DNA from: Malus domestica
Lineage: Eukaryota > Streptophyta > Magnoliopsida > Rosales > Rosaceae
Reading direction: 5' to 3'
NCBI RefSeq assembly: GCF_042453785.1
Contig: NC_091673.1
Location: forward strand, 1,929,501 to 1,993,500
DNA length: 64,000 bases
Positions 45,656 to 54,185 of the stretch are shown piece by piece (position 1 is the first letter of the stretch; every line of letters begins with the position of its first letter). Under the pieces are notes generated by a model that ran no database searches, was not told where the DNA came from, and saw nothing but the letters and a program-made list of their open reading frames with translations. The translations under genes and the position numbers were made by a program.

Positions 45656-46330
45656 ATGTCTGGCCCCTCCGACCATCGTTTCGACTTGAACCTTGTTGAA
45701 GAGGCAGCCCCGCCTTCTCCAGACAACATATGGCGCCCATCCTTCGTCTCCCCTACTGGTCCTCTTACCGTTGGGGATTCCGTGATGAAGAATGATATGA
45801 CCGCTGCGGTGGTGGCTAGGAACCTTCTCACTCCCAAAGATAACAGACTACTTTCCAAACGGTCTGATGAGTTAGCTGTTAAGGATTCGCTGGCTCTCAG
45901 TGTTCAGTGTGCAGGTTCTGTGTCTAATATGGCCCAACGCCTATTTGCTCGAACCCGCCAAGTTGAATCATTGGCGGCTGAAGTGATGAGTCTCAAACAG
46001 GAGATTAGAGGGCTCAAGCATGAGAATAAACAGTTGCACCGGCTCGCACATGACTATGCTACAAACATGAAGAGGAAGCTTGACCAGATGAAGGAAACTG
46101 ATGGTCAGGTTTTACTTGATCATCAGAGATTTGTGGGTTTGTTCCAAAGGCATTTATTGCCTTCGTCTTATGGGGCTGTACCGCGTAATGAAGCTCCGAA
46201 TGATCAACCTCTGATGCCTCCTCCTTCTAGGGTTCTGTCCAGTACTGAGGCTCCAAATGATCCCCCTCCGGTGCCTTCTCTTTCTGGGGCTCTACCGACT
46301 GCTGAGACTTCTCCTAAGCAACCTTTGTGA
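45656..46330 (+). CDS. Uncharacterised 224-residue coiled-coil protein in a repetitive element
   Basis: Starts MSGPSDHRFDLNLVEEAAPP with a Pro/Ser-rich N-terminus. A helical, heptad-like middle (about residues 90-150: RQVESLAAEVMSLKQEIRGL and KHENKQLHRLAHDYATNMKR) predicts a coiled coil. The tail holds two imperfect Pro-rich repeats (EAPNDQPLMPPPSRVL and EAPNDPPPVPSLSGAL). The frame is intact, with a TATA box and an AATAAA-like signal at about 46397. No retroviral zinc knuckle, protease or RT is present. I know of no function; it might be a structural Gag-like protein of a non-autonomous element, or a passenger. Not recognised as any host gene. Confidence 0.65.
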   Translation: MSGPSDHRFDLNLVEEAAPPSPDNIWRPSFVSPTGPLTVGDSVMKNDMTAAVVARNLLTPKDNRLLSKRSDELAVKDSLALSVQCAGSVSNMAQRLFARTRQVESLAAEVMSLKQEIRGLKHENKQLHRLAHDYATNMKRKLDQMKETDGQVLLDHQRFVGLFQRHLLPSSYGAVPRNEAPNDQPLMPPPSRVLSSTEAPNDPPPVPSLSGALPTAETSPKQPL

Positions 46331-46581
46331 AGGCTCCCTCTTGTGTGTTTATTTTGACTCATGTATATGTACATATTTGTAGCTTATCGGGGATATCAAT
46401 AAATAAGCTTTCCTTCATTTCAATGTATTGTGTTAAATACACCAAAGCCTTCTTCGCTAAGTTCTTTGAATTTTCTTTTGTTGAAGCTTGTATGTTGAAG
46501 CTTTATGAGTGGAGCATGTAGGTTGGGGTAGTGTTCCCTTAATTTCCCGAGTGAGGAAAACTTCTCGGTTGGAGACTTGGA

Positions 46582-46797
46582 AAATCCAAGTCACTGAGTG
46601 GGATCGGCTATATGAATCTTAGAACGCCATTGTGCTCGATCCTGAGTCATGTCCTTCGTTAGATCCAAGTACTCTAAGTCTTTTCTTAGAGTCTCTTCCA
46701 AAGTTTTCCTAGGTCTTCCTCTACCCCTTCGGCCCTGAACCTCTGTCTCATAGTCGCATCTTCTAATCGGAGCGTCAGTAGGCCTTCTTTGCACAAC
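46582..46797 (-). mobile_element. RTE-type LINE, short second 3' fragment
   Basis: Minus-strand translation again gives QRRPTDAPIRRCDYETEVQG and KTLEETLRKDLEYLDL. It is about 216 bp, strongly 5'-truncated, in the same orientation as the copy at 41505-42140, and lies just before the last exon of the TTC5-like pseudogene. Confidence 0.85.
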
Positions 46798-47204
46798 ACT
46801 GTCTAATTTTCCCTTAATTTTGTTTTCTGGTTCCCATGTTATCGGCAGTTGTACGAGTTCAAATCATTACATGTGGATTTCATAGAACAGTTGCTTGTGA
46901 ACGGAAAGGCACTTGCTCCTCACGAAAGCCGTCCGTACCTCAATTTATGCACGCACAAACCATATACTGGTTTCGAGTGAAATATTTGCAAGTATTGTAC
47001 TTTTGCTTAGGTTTTGTTTGTCTGCCCGTGAGTTTTTATGCTGTATTCTTTGTGAATAGAATAGGGAATGAAGAAGGACAAGGTGAAATGCCATCAGTGC
47101 AGAGAACAGGAAAATACTACTACATTTTAATGGATTTTTCTTTTGGCCCTCTATTTGGATGGAGACTTTTTTTTTGTGGTCAAAGGTAGAGAATAATATT
47201 ACTC

Positions 47205-47375
47205 TAATATTTATATGGGTACATTATTTGCTTGCTATAATTTTGTATGGGTACATTATTTGCTTGCTATAATATTTATATGGGTACATTATTTGCTTAC
47301 TATAATATTTATATGAGTACATTATTTGGATGGCGGCTTTTTTATATGGGTACATTATTTGCTTGCTATAATTAG
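47205..47375 (+). repeat. Minisatellite, unit about 31-33 bp
   Basis: ATGGGTACATTATTTGCTTG followed by CTATAATATTTAT recurs about five times with small changes. Part of a gene-free AT-rich stretch from 46961 to 47834. Confidence 0.85.
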
Positions 47376-47834
47376 TGAAGAACAATATTACTCTAATATT
47401 TATTTTTAAGTATTTATTATATTTTAAAAATATTATTTGAATTTGTTTAAACTTCATAATTTGTGGGACATTAAATGCATAAATGCATGAGCTAAATCTT
47501 TTAAATGATGTTAAGGACCTCGATCAAAATATTTAAACAAACAAGGTTTCAGTCTAACAATTAGGTTGATTAAGGACCGGAACCAAAATGACCTTATTTA
47601 TTAAAACGAAGTCCAAACGGACGAATTACACCTTACAAAACCCCAGAAAGAACCATCACATATAAAAAAGACGTCACTTATGCAAATAAAGCATGAGTAA
47701 TGGTTTTTTACTGTTGCAATTACAAAATAGTACCTAAATGAAAAATCATAAACGGTTTTTAACTCAAAAGGTAAAGTCCTCCACATAAACCCAAACAAAA
47801 GAGGCTAAAAAATGGCTAGTAGAGAAAACCTTTA

Positions 47835-48055
47835 GGGGCTGTTTGGTGGACTGGTTGGGATAGGTTGTGACCAATTAAAAGGGATTGGAGTTTAGTATGT
47901 TGTGTCAAAATGTGAGGTGAACCGCATGAATTATGAATCCACAATAGAGTAAATTATTTAACCTATCCATATAAACGAGTTGCAAGTCCTTCCTAATCAA
48001 TTCATGCCAATCCAATTCTATCTTAAGGCCCAATCTTATCCAGCCACCAAATGGG
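47835..48055. mobile_element. MITE, PIF/Harbinger-like ends
   Basis: Ends GGGGCTGTTTGGTGGACTGG and CCAGCCACCAAATGGG form inverted repeats with the GTTTGG core common in plant Harbinger/hAT MITEs. Flanking trinucleotides are TTA and TAA, so the target duplication is not certain. Confidence 0.6.
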
Positions 48056-48188
48056 TAATAGATGACCAGTTGCATCTGTCACATCCTGACCCAGGGTCCA
48101 CCACATCCCGAGCCCTCTCCACCACCGTAGCACAATATTGTCCGTTTTGGGCTCCGACCACGCCCTCACGGTTTTGTTTCTGAGAACT

Positions 48189-48271
48189 CACGAGCAACTT
48201 CCCAGTGGGTCACCCATCATGGGAATGCTCTCGTGCGCTACTCGCTTAACTTCGAAGTTCCGATGGAACCC
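48189..48271 (-). ncRNA. 5S rRNA-like segment in Cassandra LTR 1
   Basis: The minus strand reads ATCGGAACTTCGAAGTTAAG, then a CGAGAGCA segment and ATGATGGGTGACCCACTGGG. These match the 3' half of plant 5S rRNA including its internal promoter region, so it may carry Pol III promoter elements. Confidence 0.8.
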
Positions 48272-48544
48272 TAAGCCAGTGAGCTTCCAAAAGGTCTCGT
48301 GCTAGGTAGGGATGAAAATATACATTTAAGGATCATTCCACTAGGCGATGTGGGATGTTATAATCCACCCCCCTTAGGGATCCGACATCCTCGTTGGCAC
48401 ACCACGACCAGGTTTAGGCTCTGATACCAAATTGTCACATCCCGGCCAGGGGTCCACCACATCCTGGGCCCGCTTCACCACCGTAACACGATATTGTCCA
48501 CTTTGGGCCTCGACCACGCCCTCATGTTTTTGTTTCTGGGAACT

Positions 48545-48627
48545 CACAAGCAACTTCCTAGTGGGTCACCCATCATGGGAGTGCTCTCGTGCGCTACTCG
48601 CTTAACTTCGGAGTTCCGATGGAACCC
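48545..48627 (-). ncRNA. 5S rRNA-like segment in Cassandra LTR 2
   Basis: Same block as in LTR 1 with a few substitutions (ATCGGAACTCCGAAGTTAAG, closer to real 5S than the other copy). Confidence 0.8.
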
Positions 48628-48781
48628 GAAGCCAGTGAGCTCCCAAAATGCCTCGTGCTAGGTAAGGATGAGAATATACATTTAAGGATCATTCCCTTGG
48701 ACGATGTGGGATGTTACAGCATCTACCCAGGAACCGGAAGTGACCGACAACCCACATTGCCAATTCCGCACCAAAAGATAA

Positions 48782-49159
48782 CACTTGTGGGGCCCCTAGG
48801 AAAGAGCGATATTGTGAATGGTGAACTGGTTTCTCTCGAGAGGGAGTTATCAACCCTTCGCAAGAATGGGACTATTGATCCTTTTGGACTCTACTTGTAT
48901 GGCCTTGTGCTCAAAGACAAAGGCAGCAAGAGTCTTGCTCTTACAGTTCTTGTGGAGTCTGTTAATAGCTACCCTTGGAACTGGAGTGCCTGGTCGGAGC
49001 TGCAGTCGTTGTGCACTACAGTTGATGTCTTGAACAGCCTTAAGCTCAATAACCATTGGATGAAGGACTTCTTTCTCGCCAGTGCTTATCAAGAACTGAG
49101 GAAGCACAGTGAATCCTTAAAACAATATGAATACCTTAAAACAATATGAATATCTCAAG
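48782..49159 (+). pseudogene. Duplicated middle fragment of the APC8-like gene
   Basis: From GGGGCCCCTAGGAAAGAGCG to ACAATATGAATATCTCAAG it copies the gene at about 49538-49897, almost without difference over 350 bp. It ends in a 21-bp tandem repeat (AAACAATATGAATAYCT). It lies directly before the N-terminal part of the gene and cannot be part of a sensible reading frame. Confidence 0.9.
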
Positions 49160-49356
49160 TTCTATCACTTCTTTCCTACGCCGCTTCCAAATGGGCGGCA
49201 GAGCAGCTCGTCGGCATCATCGAGCAAGACCCGGTAAAGTTCACGCCTGCGAACACGAGATTCCAGCGCGGGAGCTCCAGCATCCGGCGCAGATTCCGCA
49301 CCAACGACATCACCTCGACGCCGGCTGCCGGCGTGTCGTATGTGTCCACTCCGGTG

Positions 49357-50844
49357 ATGGAGGAAGATGACATTGTGGACGGCGATTTCTACCTCCTTGC
49401 TAAGTCGTATTTTGACTGCAGGGAGTACAGAAGAGCTGCTCATGTGCTTCGTGATCAGAACGGAAAGAAGTCGGTCTTCTTACGCTCCTATGCTCTTTAT
49501 CTGGCTGGAGAAAAACGGAAAGAGGAAGAAATGATAGAACTTGAGGGGCCCCTAGGAAAGAGCGATATTGTGAATGGTGAACTGGTTTCTCTCGAGAGGG
49601 AGTTATCAACCCTTCGCAAGAATGGGACTATTGATCCTTTTGGACTCTACTTGTATGGCCTTGTGCTCAAAGACAAAGGCAGCAAGAGTCTTGCTCTTAC
49701 AGTTCTTGTGGAGTCTGTTAATAGCTACCCTTGGAACTGGAGTGCCTGGTCGGAGCTGCAGTCGTTGTGCACTACAGTTGATGTCTTGAACAGCCTTAAG
49801 CTCAATAACCATTGGATGAAGGACTTCTTTCTCGCCAGTGCTTATCAAGAACTGAGGAAGCACAGTGAATCCTTAAAACAATATGAATATCTTAAGGGCA
49901 CTTTTGTTTTCAGTAATTACATTCAGGCTCAAATTGCAAAGGCACAATACAATCTCAGGGAATTTGAACAAGTTGAAGCAATTTTTGAAGAACTTCTCAG
50001 GAATGACCCTTATCGAGTGGAAGACATGGACATGTATTCCAATGTGCTATATGCAAAGGAGTGCTACTCTGCACTAAGTTATCTTGCCCATAGAGTATTT
50101 ATCACTGATAAATACAGGCCTGAATCTTGTTGTATTATCGGAAATTACTACAGCTTAAAAGGGCAGCATGAGAAGGCGGTTGTGTACTTTAGGAGGGCAC
50201 TCAAATTGAACAGAAACTATTTATCTGCTTGGACCCTTATGGGTCATGAATATGTTGAGATGAAAAACACCCCAGCTGCTATTGAGGCATATCGACATGC
50301 TGTAGATATAAATCCATGTGATTATCGAGCTTGGTATGGATTAGGACAAGCTTATGAGATGATGAGTATGCCCTTGTATGCTCTTTATTACTTCAAGAAA
50401 TCAGTATTCTTGCAGCCAAATGATTCTCGGTTGTGGATTGCTATGGCCAAATGTTATGAAACTGAACAGCTGCACATGACTGAGGAAGCGATGAAGTGTT
50501 ACAAAAGGGCAGTTAATTGTAATGACAGGGAAGCAATTGCCCTGCACCAACTAGCAAAGCTAAATTCTGAACTTGGACGTTCTGAAGAGGCAGCTTATTA
50601 CTACAAGAAGGATTTGGAGAGGATGGAAGCCGAAGACAGGGAAGGACCAAATATGGTAGAAACCCTGTTATATCTTGCTCAATACTATAGGCAGCAGAAA
50701 AGATTTGAAGAATCAGAGATCTACTGTACCCGTCTTCTAGATTATACTGGCCCAGAAAAGGAAACAGCAAAGAGCTTACTTCGAGGAATGAGAATAGAAC
50801 AAGCTGGTGGTCCTTCAATGGATGTTGAGCACTTTCCTCCCTAA
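49357..50844 (+). CDS. APC8/CDC23-like anaphase-promoting complex subunit, N-terminally truncated
   Basis: A long uninterrupted frame encodes the TPR scaffold subunit APC8 of the APC/C ubiquitin ligase. Typical blocks are GDFYLLAKSYFDCREYRRAA, NWSAWSELQSLC, YNLREFEQVEAIFEELLRND, NYYSLKGQHEKAVVYFRRAL and AWYGLGQAYEMMSMPLYAL. Homology in the same frame extends upstream to about 49168 (YAASKWAAEQLVGI, FTPANTRFQRGSSSIRRRF), but an in-frame TGA at about 49147 closes it and there is no earlier ATG, so the first in-frame ATG is 49357 (495 residues against about 575-580 expected). The C-terminus is complete. It may be a recently broken copy or the site of an assembly error; a full gene may exist elsewhere. 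Confidence 0.85.
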   Translation: MEEDDIVDGDFYLLAKSYFDCREYRRAAHVLRDQNGKKSVFLRSYALYLAGEKRKEEEMIELEGPLGKSDIVNGELVSLERELSTLRKNGTIDPFGLYLYGLVLKDKGSKSLALTVLVESVNSYPWNWSAWSELQSLCTTVDVLNSLKLNNHWMKDFFLASAYQELRKHSESLKQYEYLKGTFVFSNYIQAQIAKAQYNLREFEQVEAIFEELLRNDPYRVEDMDMYSNVLYAKECYSALSYLAHRVFITDKYRPESCCIIGNYYSLKGQHEKAVVYFRRALKLNRNYLSAWTLMGHEYVEMKNTPAAIEAYRHAVDINPCDYRAWYGLGQAYEMMSMPLYALYYFKKSVFLQPNDSRLWIAMAKCYETEQLHMTEEAMKCYKRAVNCNDREAIALHQLAKLNSELGRSEEAAYYYKKDLERMEAEDREGPNMVETLLYLAQYYRQQKRFEESEIYCTRLLDYTGPEKETAKSLLRGMRIEQAGGPSMDVEHFPP

Positions 50845-51189
50845 TTTAGTCATGATGTATGAATATGAAAATGCTCTTGTGGAGAAGAAGATGCCCAAAG
50901 AGAATTGGCTCTAATTTAATAGATTATACAAGGTTGGTATCGGTTTTGATTGATGTAATTTGTCATTGGGGTATCAAATCCTAGATGAATTGGTATGAAT
51001 GTTGATTACAATAGTCTGAATGTTTCTATAACTACTGCATAACTGCCATGTGCAATGGTGCTAAGCTTGTTATCTAGTTTGAGAATCGAGATTAGTGAAG
51101 GCATATTCTAATGGTACTTGAAGGGTAAGGCCTTCAAATACATGTATGAAGAATGATATATTGATAGTATTGAAAGCACAATATGAGAG

Positions 51190-51226
<37 letters not shown>

Positions 51227-51369
51227 ATTATGGGCAAAACCATCTCTAGCACTTACTGATTTAAAATTCTGTACTTCTCACGTTTAAGGTGCTCGTAGAT
51301 CAAACGATTTCTTCATGAGTAATTTTTTCTTCCACGCTTGCCAACAATACATTATAAATATAATACATC
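50845..51369. other. 3' flank of the APC8-like gene
   Basis: Probable 3' UTR to about 51180 followed by a pure A run of about 34 at 51190-51223. No gene. Confidence 0.6.
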
Positions 51370-51837
51370 GAGTAAATTGTAGCTATGGTCTCTTAACATT
51401 AATTCAATTGGAGCAATGGTCCCTCGACTAAAAATTCATTACCATTGGTCACTCAACTCATCAAAATGTGCAACTATGATCCCTCAACTAAAAATCCATT
51501 ACCATTGGTCCCTCAACTTTAATTCAAGTGGATAAATGGTCCTTTAACTTTAACCCAATTGTAGCAATGATCATTCCAACATAACTCGTTTCAACAAAAA
51601 AATTTGACGTAGTTGACGAAAAGGACCATAATTACACACTTTAATGAGTTGAGGGACCCTAATTATATAAATGGTTATTCTAACATAACTTATTTTGACA
51701 AAATTTTGACGAAATTGATGAAAAAGACTATAGCTACACATTTTAATAAGTTGAGGGACCAATGGTAATGGATTTTTAGTTGATGAACCATTGCTCCAAT
51801 TTGATTAAAGTTGAGAGACCATTGCTACAATTTACTC
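51370..51837. mobile_element. Mutator-like MITE, copy 2
   Basis: Ends GAGTAAATTGTA and TACAATTTACTC. The 9-bp flanks TAATACATC (51361-51369) and TAATATATC (51838-51846) differ by one base and give the 9-bp duplication expected for Mutator-like elements. Same family as 24270-24756. Confidence 0.82.
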
Positions 51838-51872
51838 TAATATATCTGAAGCTAGCTATAAGACCACAATGG

Positions 51873-52046
51873 AGTAGGATTCTCTCCCCTATTTTTTTCC
51901 CTCCCATTCCCTCCCCTCCTATTTGAACGGTCACGGTTAAGCCACGTCAACATCTTATATTAATTTTTTTATAGAAAGAGAAAGACAAAATAGAGAATGT
52001 GAGAGGAGGGGATGAAAGGGGATGGAAAGAGGAGGTGAGAGAATCT
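51873..52046. mobile_element. MITE with AGGATTCTCTC ends, copy 1
   Basis: Left AGGATTCTCTCCCCT and right GAGAGAATCTTAGTCCT form inverted repeats; the middle contains ACGGTCACGGTTAAGCCACG. A copy in opposite orientation lies at 62930-63071. Confidence 0.68.
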
Positions 52047-52505
52047 TAGTCCTAAGACATAACTTTTGTTGTGCTTTTAGACGTGCGGAACTGAGATTAA
52101 GATAACAATCACACCCCAAGACCAACTACAGTTGAGTAGAATAAAATAAACAAGAAATAAAGACAGCGACATATTTATGAGGTTCAGCAAAATCTTGCTT
52201 ACGTTCTCAGAGAAATATTGCTCTTTAATATGAAAATAAAAATAGTACATGAGATGCTCGAGTTAAATCAACATAACCCTAACCTATAATTCTTGTACAA
52301 CATAAGGCCTCGTTTGACAGGTCGGACTGTACTGACTATTTATGTCGGACATGATAAATAGTCACCGGATAGTATTGACTAAATTAGTCAGGCGTTTGGT
52401 GCAGTATCGAACTATTTACTGTATTATTTATACTGTACTTGGTATTATATCGGATAGGAGAATCAAACTTAAAATAAAAAAAAAAAAAAAACAGAAATCA
52501 TCTCT

Positions 52506-52855
52506 TTTCCCAGATCTCTTTGCTGCAACCCCCAAATCCCTCCCTCTCTCCATTCTTCTTCTTCGTCTGCTCCGCCATTTTCAGCACCACCATTGACAAC
52601 TCCAGCTACAACTTCTCCAAATCCTCCACCTCCTTCTCCGTCGCCTCCCTCAAATCCTTTAAATCCTCCATTCCTCAAAACCCCCAAATCTACGACCTCT
52701 CCGAGATCCGCTCTGCGACCTCCAACTTCCTCCCCCACCACCGCCTCTCCTCCTCCTCCTGGCGTTGCTCCATCCGCTCTGAAGACGCCGTCGTCTTCCA
52801 GCGCAAGTCCCGCAACCTGAAGAACCCGAGCTACACCGTCTTGTGGTCGAGTTAG
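52506..52855 (+). pseudogene. Captured receptor-kinase fragment (LysM-RLK-like)
   Basis: A GC-rich open segment reads FSVASLKSFKSSIPQNPQIY, then DLSEIRSATSNFL, then SSSSWRCSIRSEDAVVFQRK. The pattern IYDxSEIRSATxNFL...WRC...VVFQRK(F/S)R matches, from memory, the start of the kinase region of LYK3-like LysM receptor kinases. No LysM domains and no kinase core follow; the frame stops inside the minisatellite. The receptor assignment is tentative. Confidence 0.5.
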
Positions 52856-52985
52856 AGAAGGCGAGAGAGAGGGGGTCGAGTTCGAGAAGGCGAGAGAGAG
52901 GGCAAGAGAGAGGGGGTCGAGTTCGAGAAGGTGAGAGAGAGGGCGAGAGAGGGGGTCGAGTTCGAGCGGAGAGCGAGCGGAGAGG
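52852..52985 (+). repeat. GA-rich minisatellite inside the Harbinger-type element
   Basis: GAGAAGGCGAGAGAGAGGG plus GGTCGAGTTC repeats about four times with length changes, directly after the captured gene fragment. Confidence 0.85.
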
Positions 52986-53171
52986 AAGGAGAGCGAGGCC
53001 GACTAAATTATACCGTGAATTTGGATGGTATAAGCAGTCAGGTAAACGCCAGATAAAAAACGTGGGCCCGGATTATTTAATCCGGTGCCTATTTAATCCA
53101 AACGGTACCAAACACCATACACCGTATTATTAGTACCATCTGGTGCCCTATACGATATGCCAAACAGGGCC

Positions 53172-53761
53172 TAAAAGTAGTACATGTACATGAGATGCAT
53201 TTTCCACAACCATTGAGATTGAAGAAGGAGAAGAAGAATTAATTATTCCATGGTATAAATTGATGACAACCTGGCTAACTTAGCCGGCATGCAGCAGCAA
53301 TTCTTAAACATATGTCCAACAAAAAAAAATGACAGGTAATAACAAAATATGACTAATTTACACAATAAAATATGATTAGAATAATTAGTTTGGTCTAGTT
53401 TGAAACGGTCTCGGTTGAAACGGACTCGGTTGAAGACTGCAAAGGAGGAGTGGTTGATTACTCAAGTCTTGGTTTTATTGCCTCTGATATCAGGGAGTTG
53501 ATGGCTGAGTTTGTTGAGTCTTCAATTTCGTATGTTCTTTGTTATTGTAATGTTGTGGTTCATTGCCTAGCCAAGTTAAGTTTATTTCGTAATGATTCTT
53601 GTTTTTAGTTTGAGGAATCTCCAAATGCTCTAAGCGTGGTGCTCAATTAAGACTAACAACCTAATGGATTCATTCAATAAAATTATCGCACTTCTTTCCA
53701 AAAAATTATTCTAATCGTATTAGTCATATTTTGAAGTTATCTGTTTTTTTGTGGTTGAAAG
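53172..53761. other. Intergenic, possible RNase H-like scrap
   Basis: Around 53435-53600 broken frames read like SSLGFIASDIRELMAEFVES followed by CNVVVHCLAKLSL, similar to the C-terminal part of a plant RNase H-like domain. Too short and decayed to call firmly. Confidence 0.35.
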
Positions 53762-54011
53762 TGATAAGCCATGTGCTGCTGACATGATGAAATGACTATT
53801 CTAAATAAAACCCATGAAGTCCTGTCGAAGATGCTGATGAAGATGGGCAGAAGAATATTGCATGATCTCACAACTAGACAATCACTTTATTGTAGTTATT
53901 TATTGCATGCATGTGCTATTGTTTATTGCATGCGGGTGTATGTAAAACTGTATAAAGACCATACTGCTATTGAAGTAGATAGAGGTTACTGAGCTAAAGT
54001 ATATTCCTTTA
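53762..54011 (+). repeat. 5' LTR of the copia derivative
   Basis: 250 bp, TGATAAGCC...TTCCTTTA. Confidence 0.92.
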
Positions 54012-54128
54012 TGGTATCAGAGCCCAGTCTAACGACAACCTCAAAACACCCAATTTTTTTTTTTTTTTAACTTGGAAAATTTGAGTTTAATAACGTTTCT
54101 ACAATTGTTGGGTGTAGTATGAGTTTGA

Positions 54129-54183
54129 TAAAGGAATATACTTTAACTCAGTAACCTCTATCTACTTCAATAGCAGTATGGTC
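54129..54183 (-). repeat. Inverted copy of the LTR terminus inside the element
   Basis: Exactly the last 55 bp of the LTR in reverse orientation (TAAAGGAATATACTTTAACT...), with one substitution, ending at the LTR boundary nucleotide. It sits at the deletion junction just before the RT coding part. Confidence 0.88.
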
Positions 54184-54185
54184 GG

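Larger units (their letters stand above)
42146..46575 (+). mobile_element. Unclassified repetitive element with tandem arrays and one ORF
   Basis: This 4.4 kb block lies between two RTE LINE fragments. It begins with TACGTGGTTCACCCAGATTG, of a kind found in plant LTR-element ends, continues through two nested tandem repeat systems, then a TATA box, leader, an ORF (45656-46330) and an A/T-rich 3' part with AATAAATAAGC. No retroelement enzyme is present and no LTR pair is seen. Boundaries are approximate. Confidence 0.5.
38758..46960 (+). pseudogene. TTC5-like gene (TPR plus OB-fold), broken
   Basis: Exon-like blocks in order: 38758-38853 (ENFRPNVRNTNILDVLPDY), 39009-39057 (GPNKQIL, then CQLSMLERKM after a frameshift), 39624-39713 (ESIQHAKEAITLDVKDGNSW), about 39880-39962 (FFVTGTWDHSKLLQSLKAYQ), 40129-40182 (DERMQSNPDLYFNCAT), about 40786-40845 (GHARSKRLLSLGSSLAAVN), 40969-41088, 41197-41280 (YYVACDSNQICFVVSVYGI), about 41430-41488 (EGDQLTILEPFHRHFNFSW) and 46851-46960 (YEFKSLHVDFIEQLLVNGK). 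Splice sites survive at most edges. The start, at least one TPR exon between the first two blocks and one after NCAT are missing. A 5-bp duplication (TGAAC) at about 41019-41028 shifts the frame, and further frameshifts occur in blocks two and ten. The last intron is swollen by 5.3 kb of retroelements. TTC5 identity is from memory of the plant homologue. Confidence 0.72.
48077..48718 (-). mobile_element. Cassandra-type TRIM retrotransposon, intact
   Basis: Two 286-bp LTRs (48077-48362, 48433-48718) enclose only 70 bp holding a minus-strand primer site (TTTGGTATCAGAGCC) and a purine tract (CCTAAGGGGGGTGG). A 5-bp target duplication GCATC flanks it (48072-48076, 48719-48723). LTRs read TGTAACATCCCACATCG...GTGACA on the minus strand. 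Each LTR contains a 5S rRNA-like block, the defining trait of Cassandra. No coding capacity. Confidence 0.95.
52306..53171. mobile_element. PIF/Harbinger-type element carrying a captured gene fragment
   Basis: Ends GGCCTCGTTTGACAGGTC and (reverse complement of the right end) GGCCCTGTTTGGCATATCG with a 3-bp target duplication TAA (52303-52305, 53172-53174). Sub-terminal regions are rich in short TACTGTAC/GGTACC-like inverted motifs. The middle is GC-rich, unlike the AT-rich ends, and holds a gene fragment and a minisatellite. No transposase. Confidence 0.78.

Noticed and set aside
46836-47189. 117-codon frame after the second RTE fragment
   Set aside because: It overlaps the last TTC5-like exon in a different frame and has no domain.
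51190-51223. Long A run after the APC8-like gene as evidence of a retrocopy
   Set aside because: It lies about 345 bp after the stop, but no target duplication was found and I cannot say whether the parental gene has introns; not sufficient.
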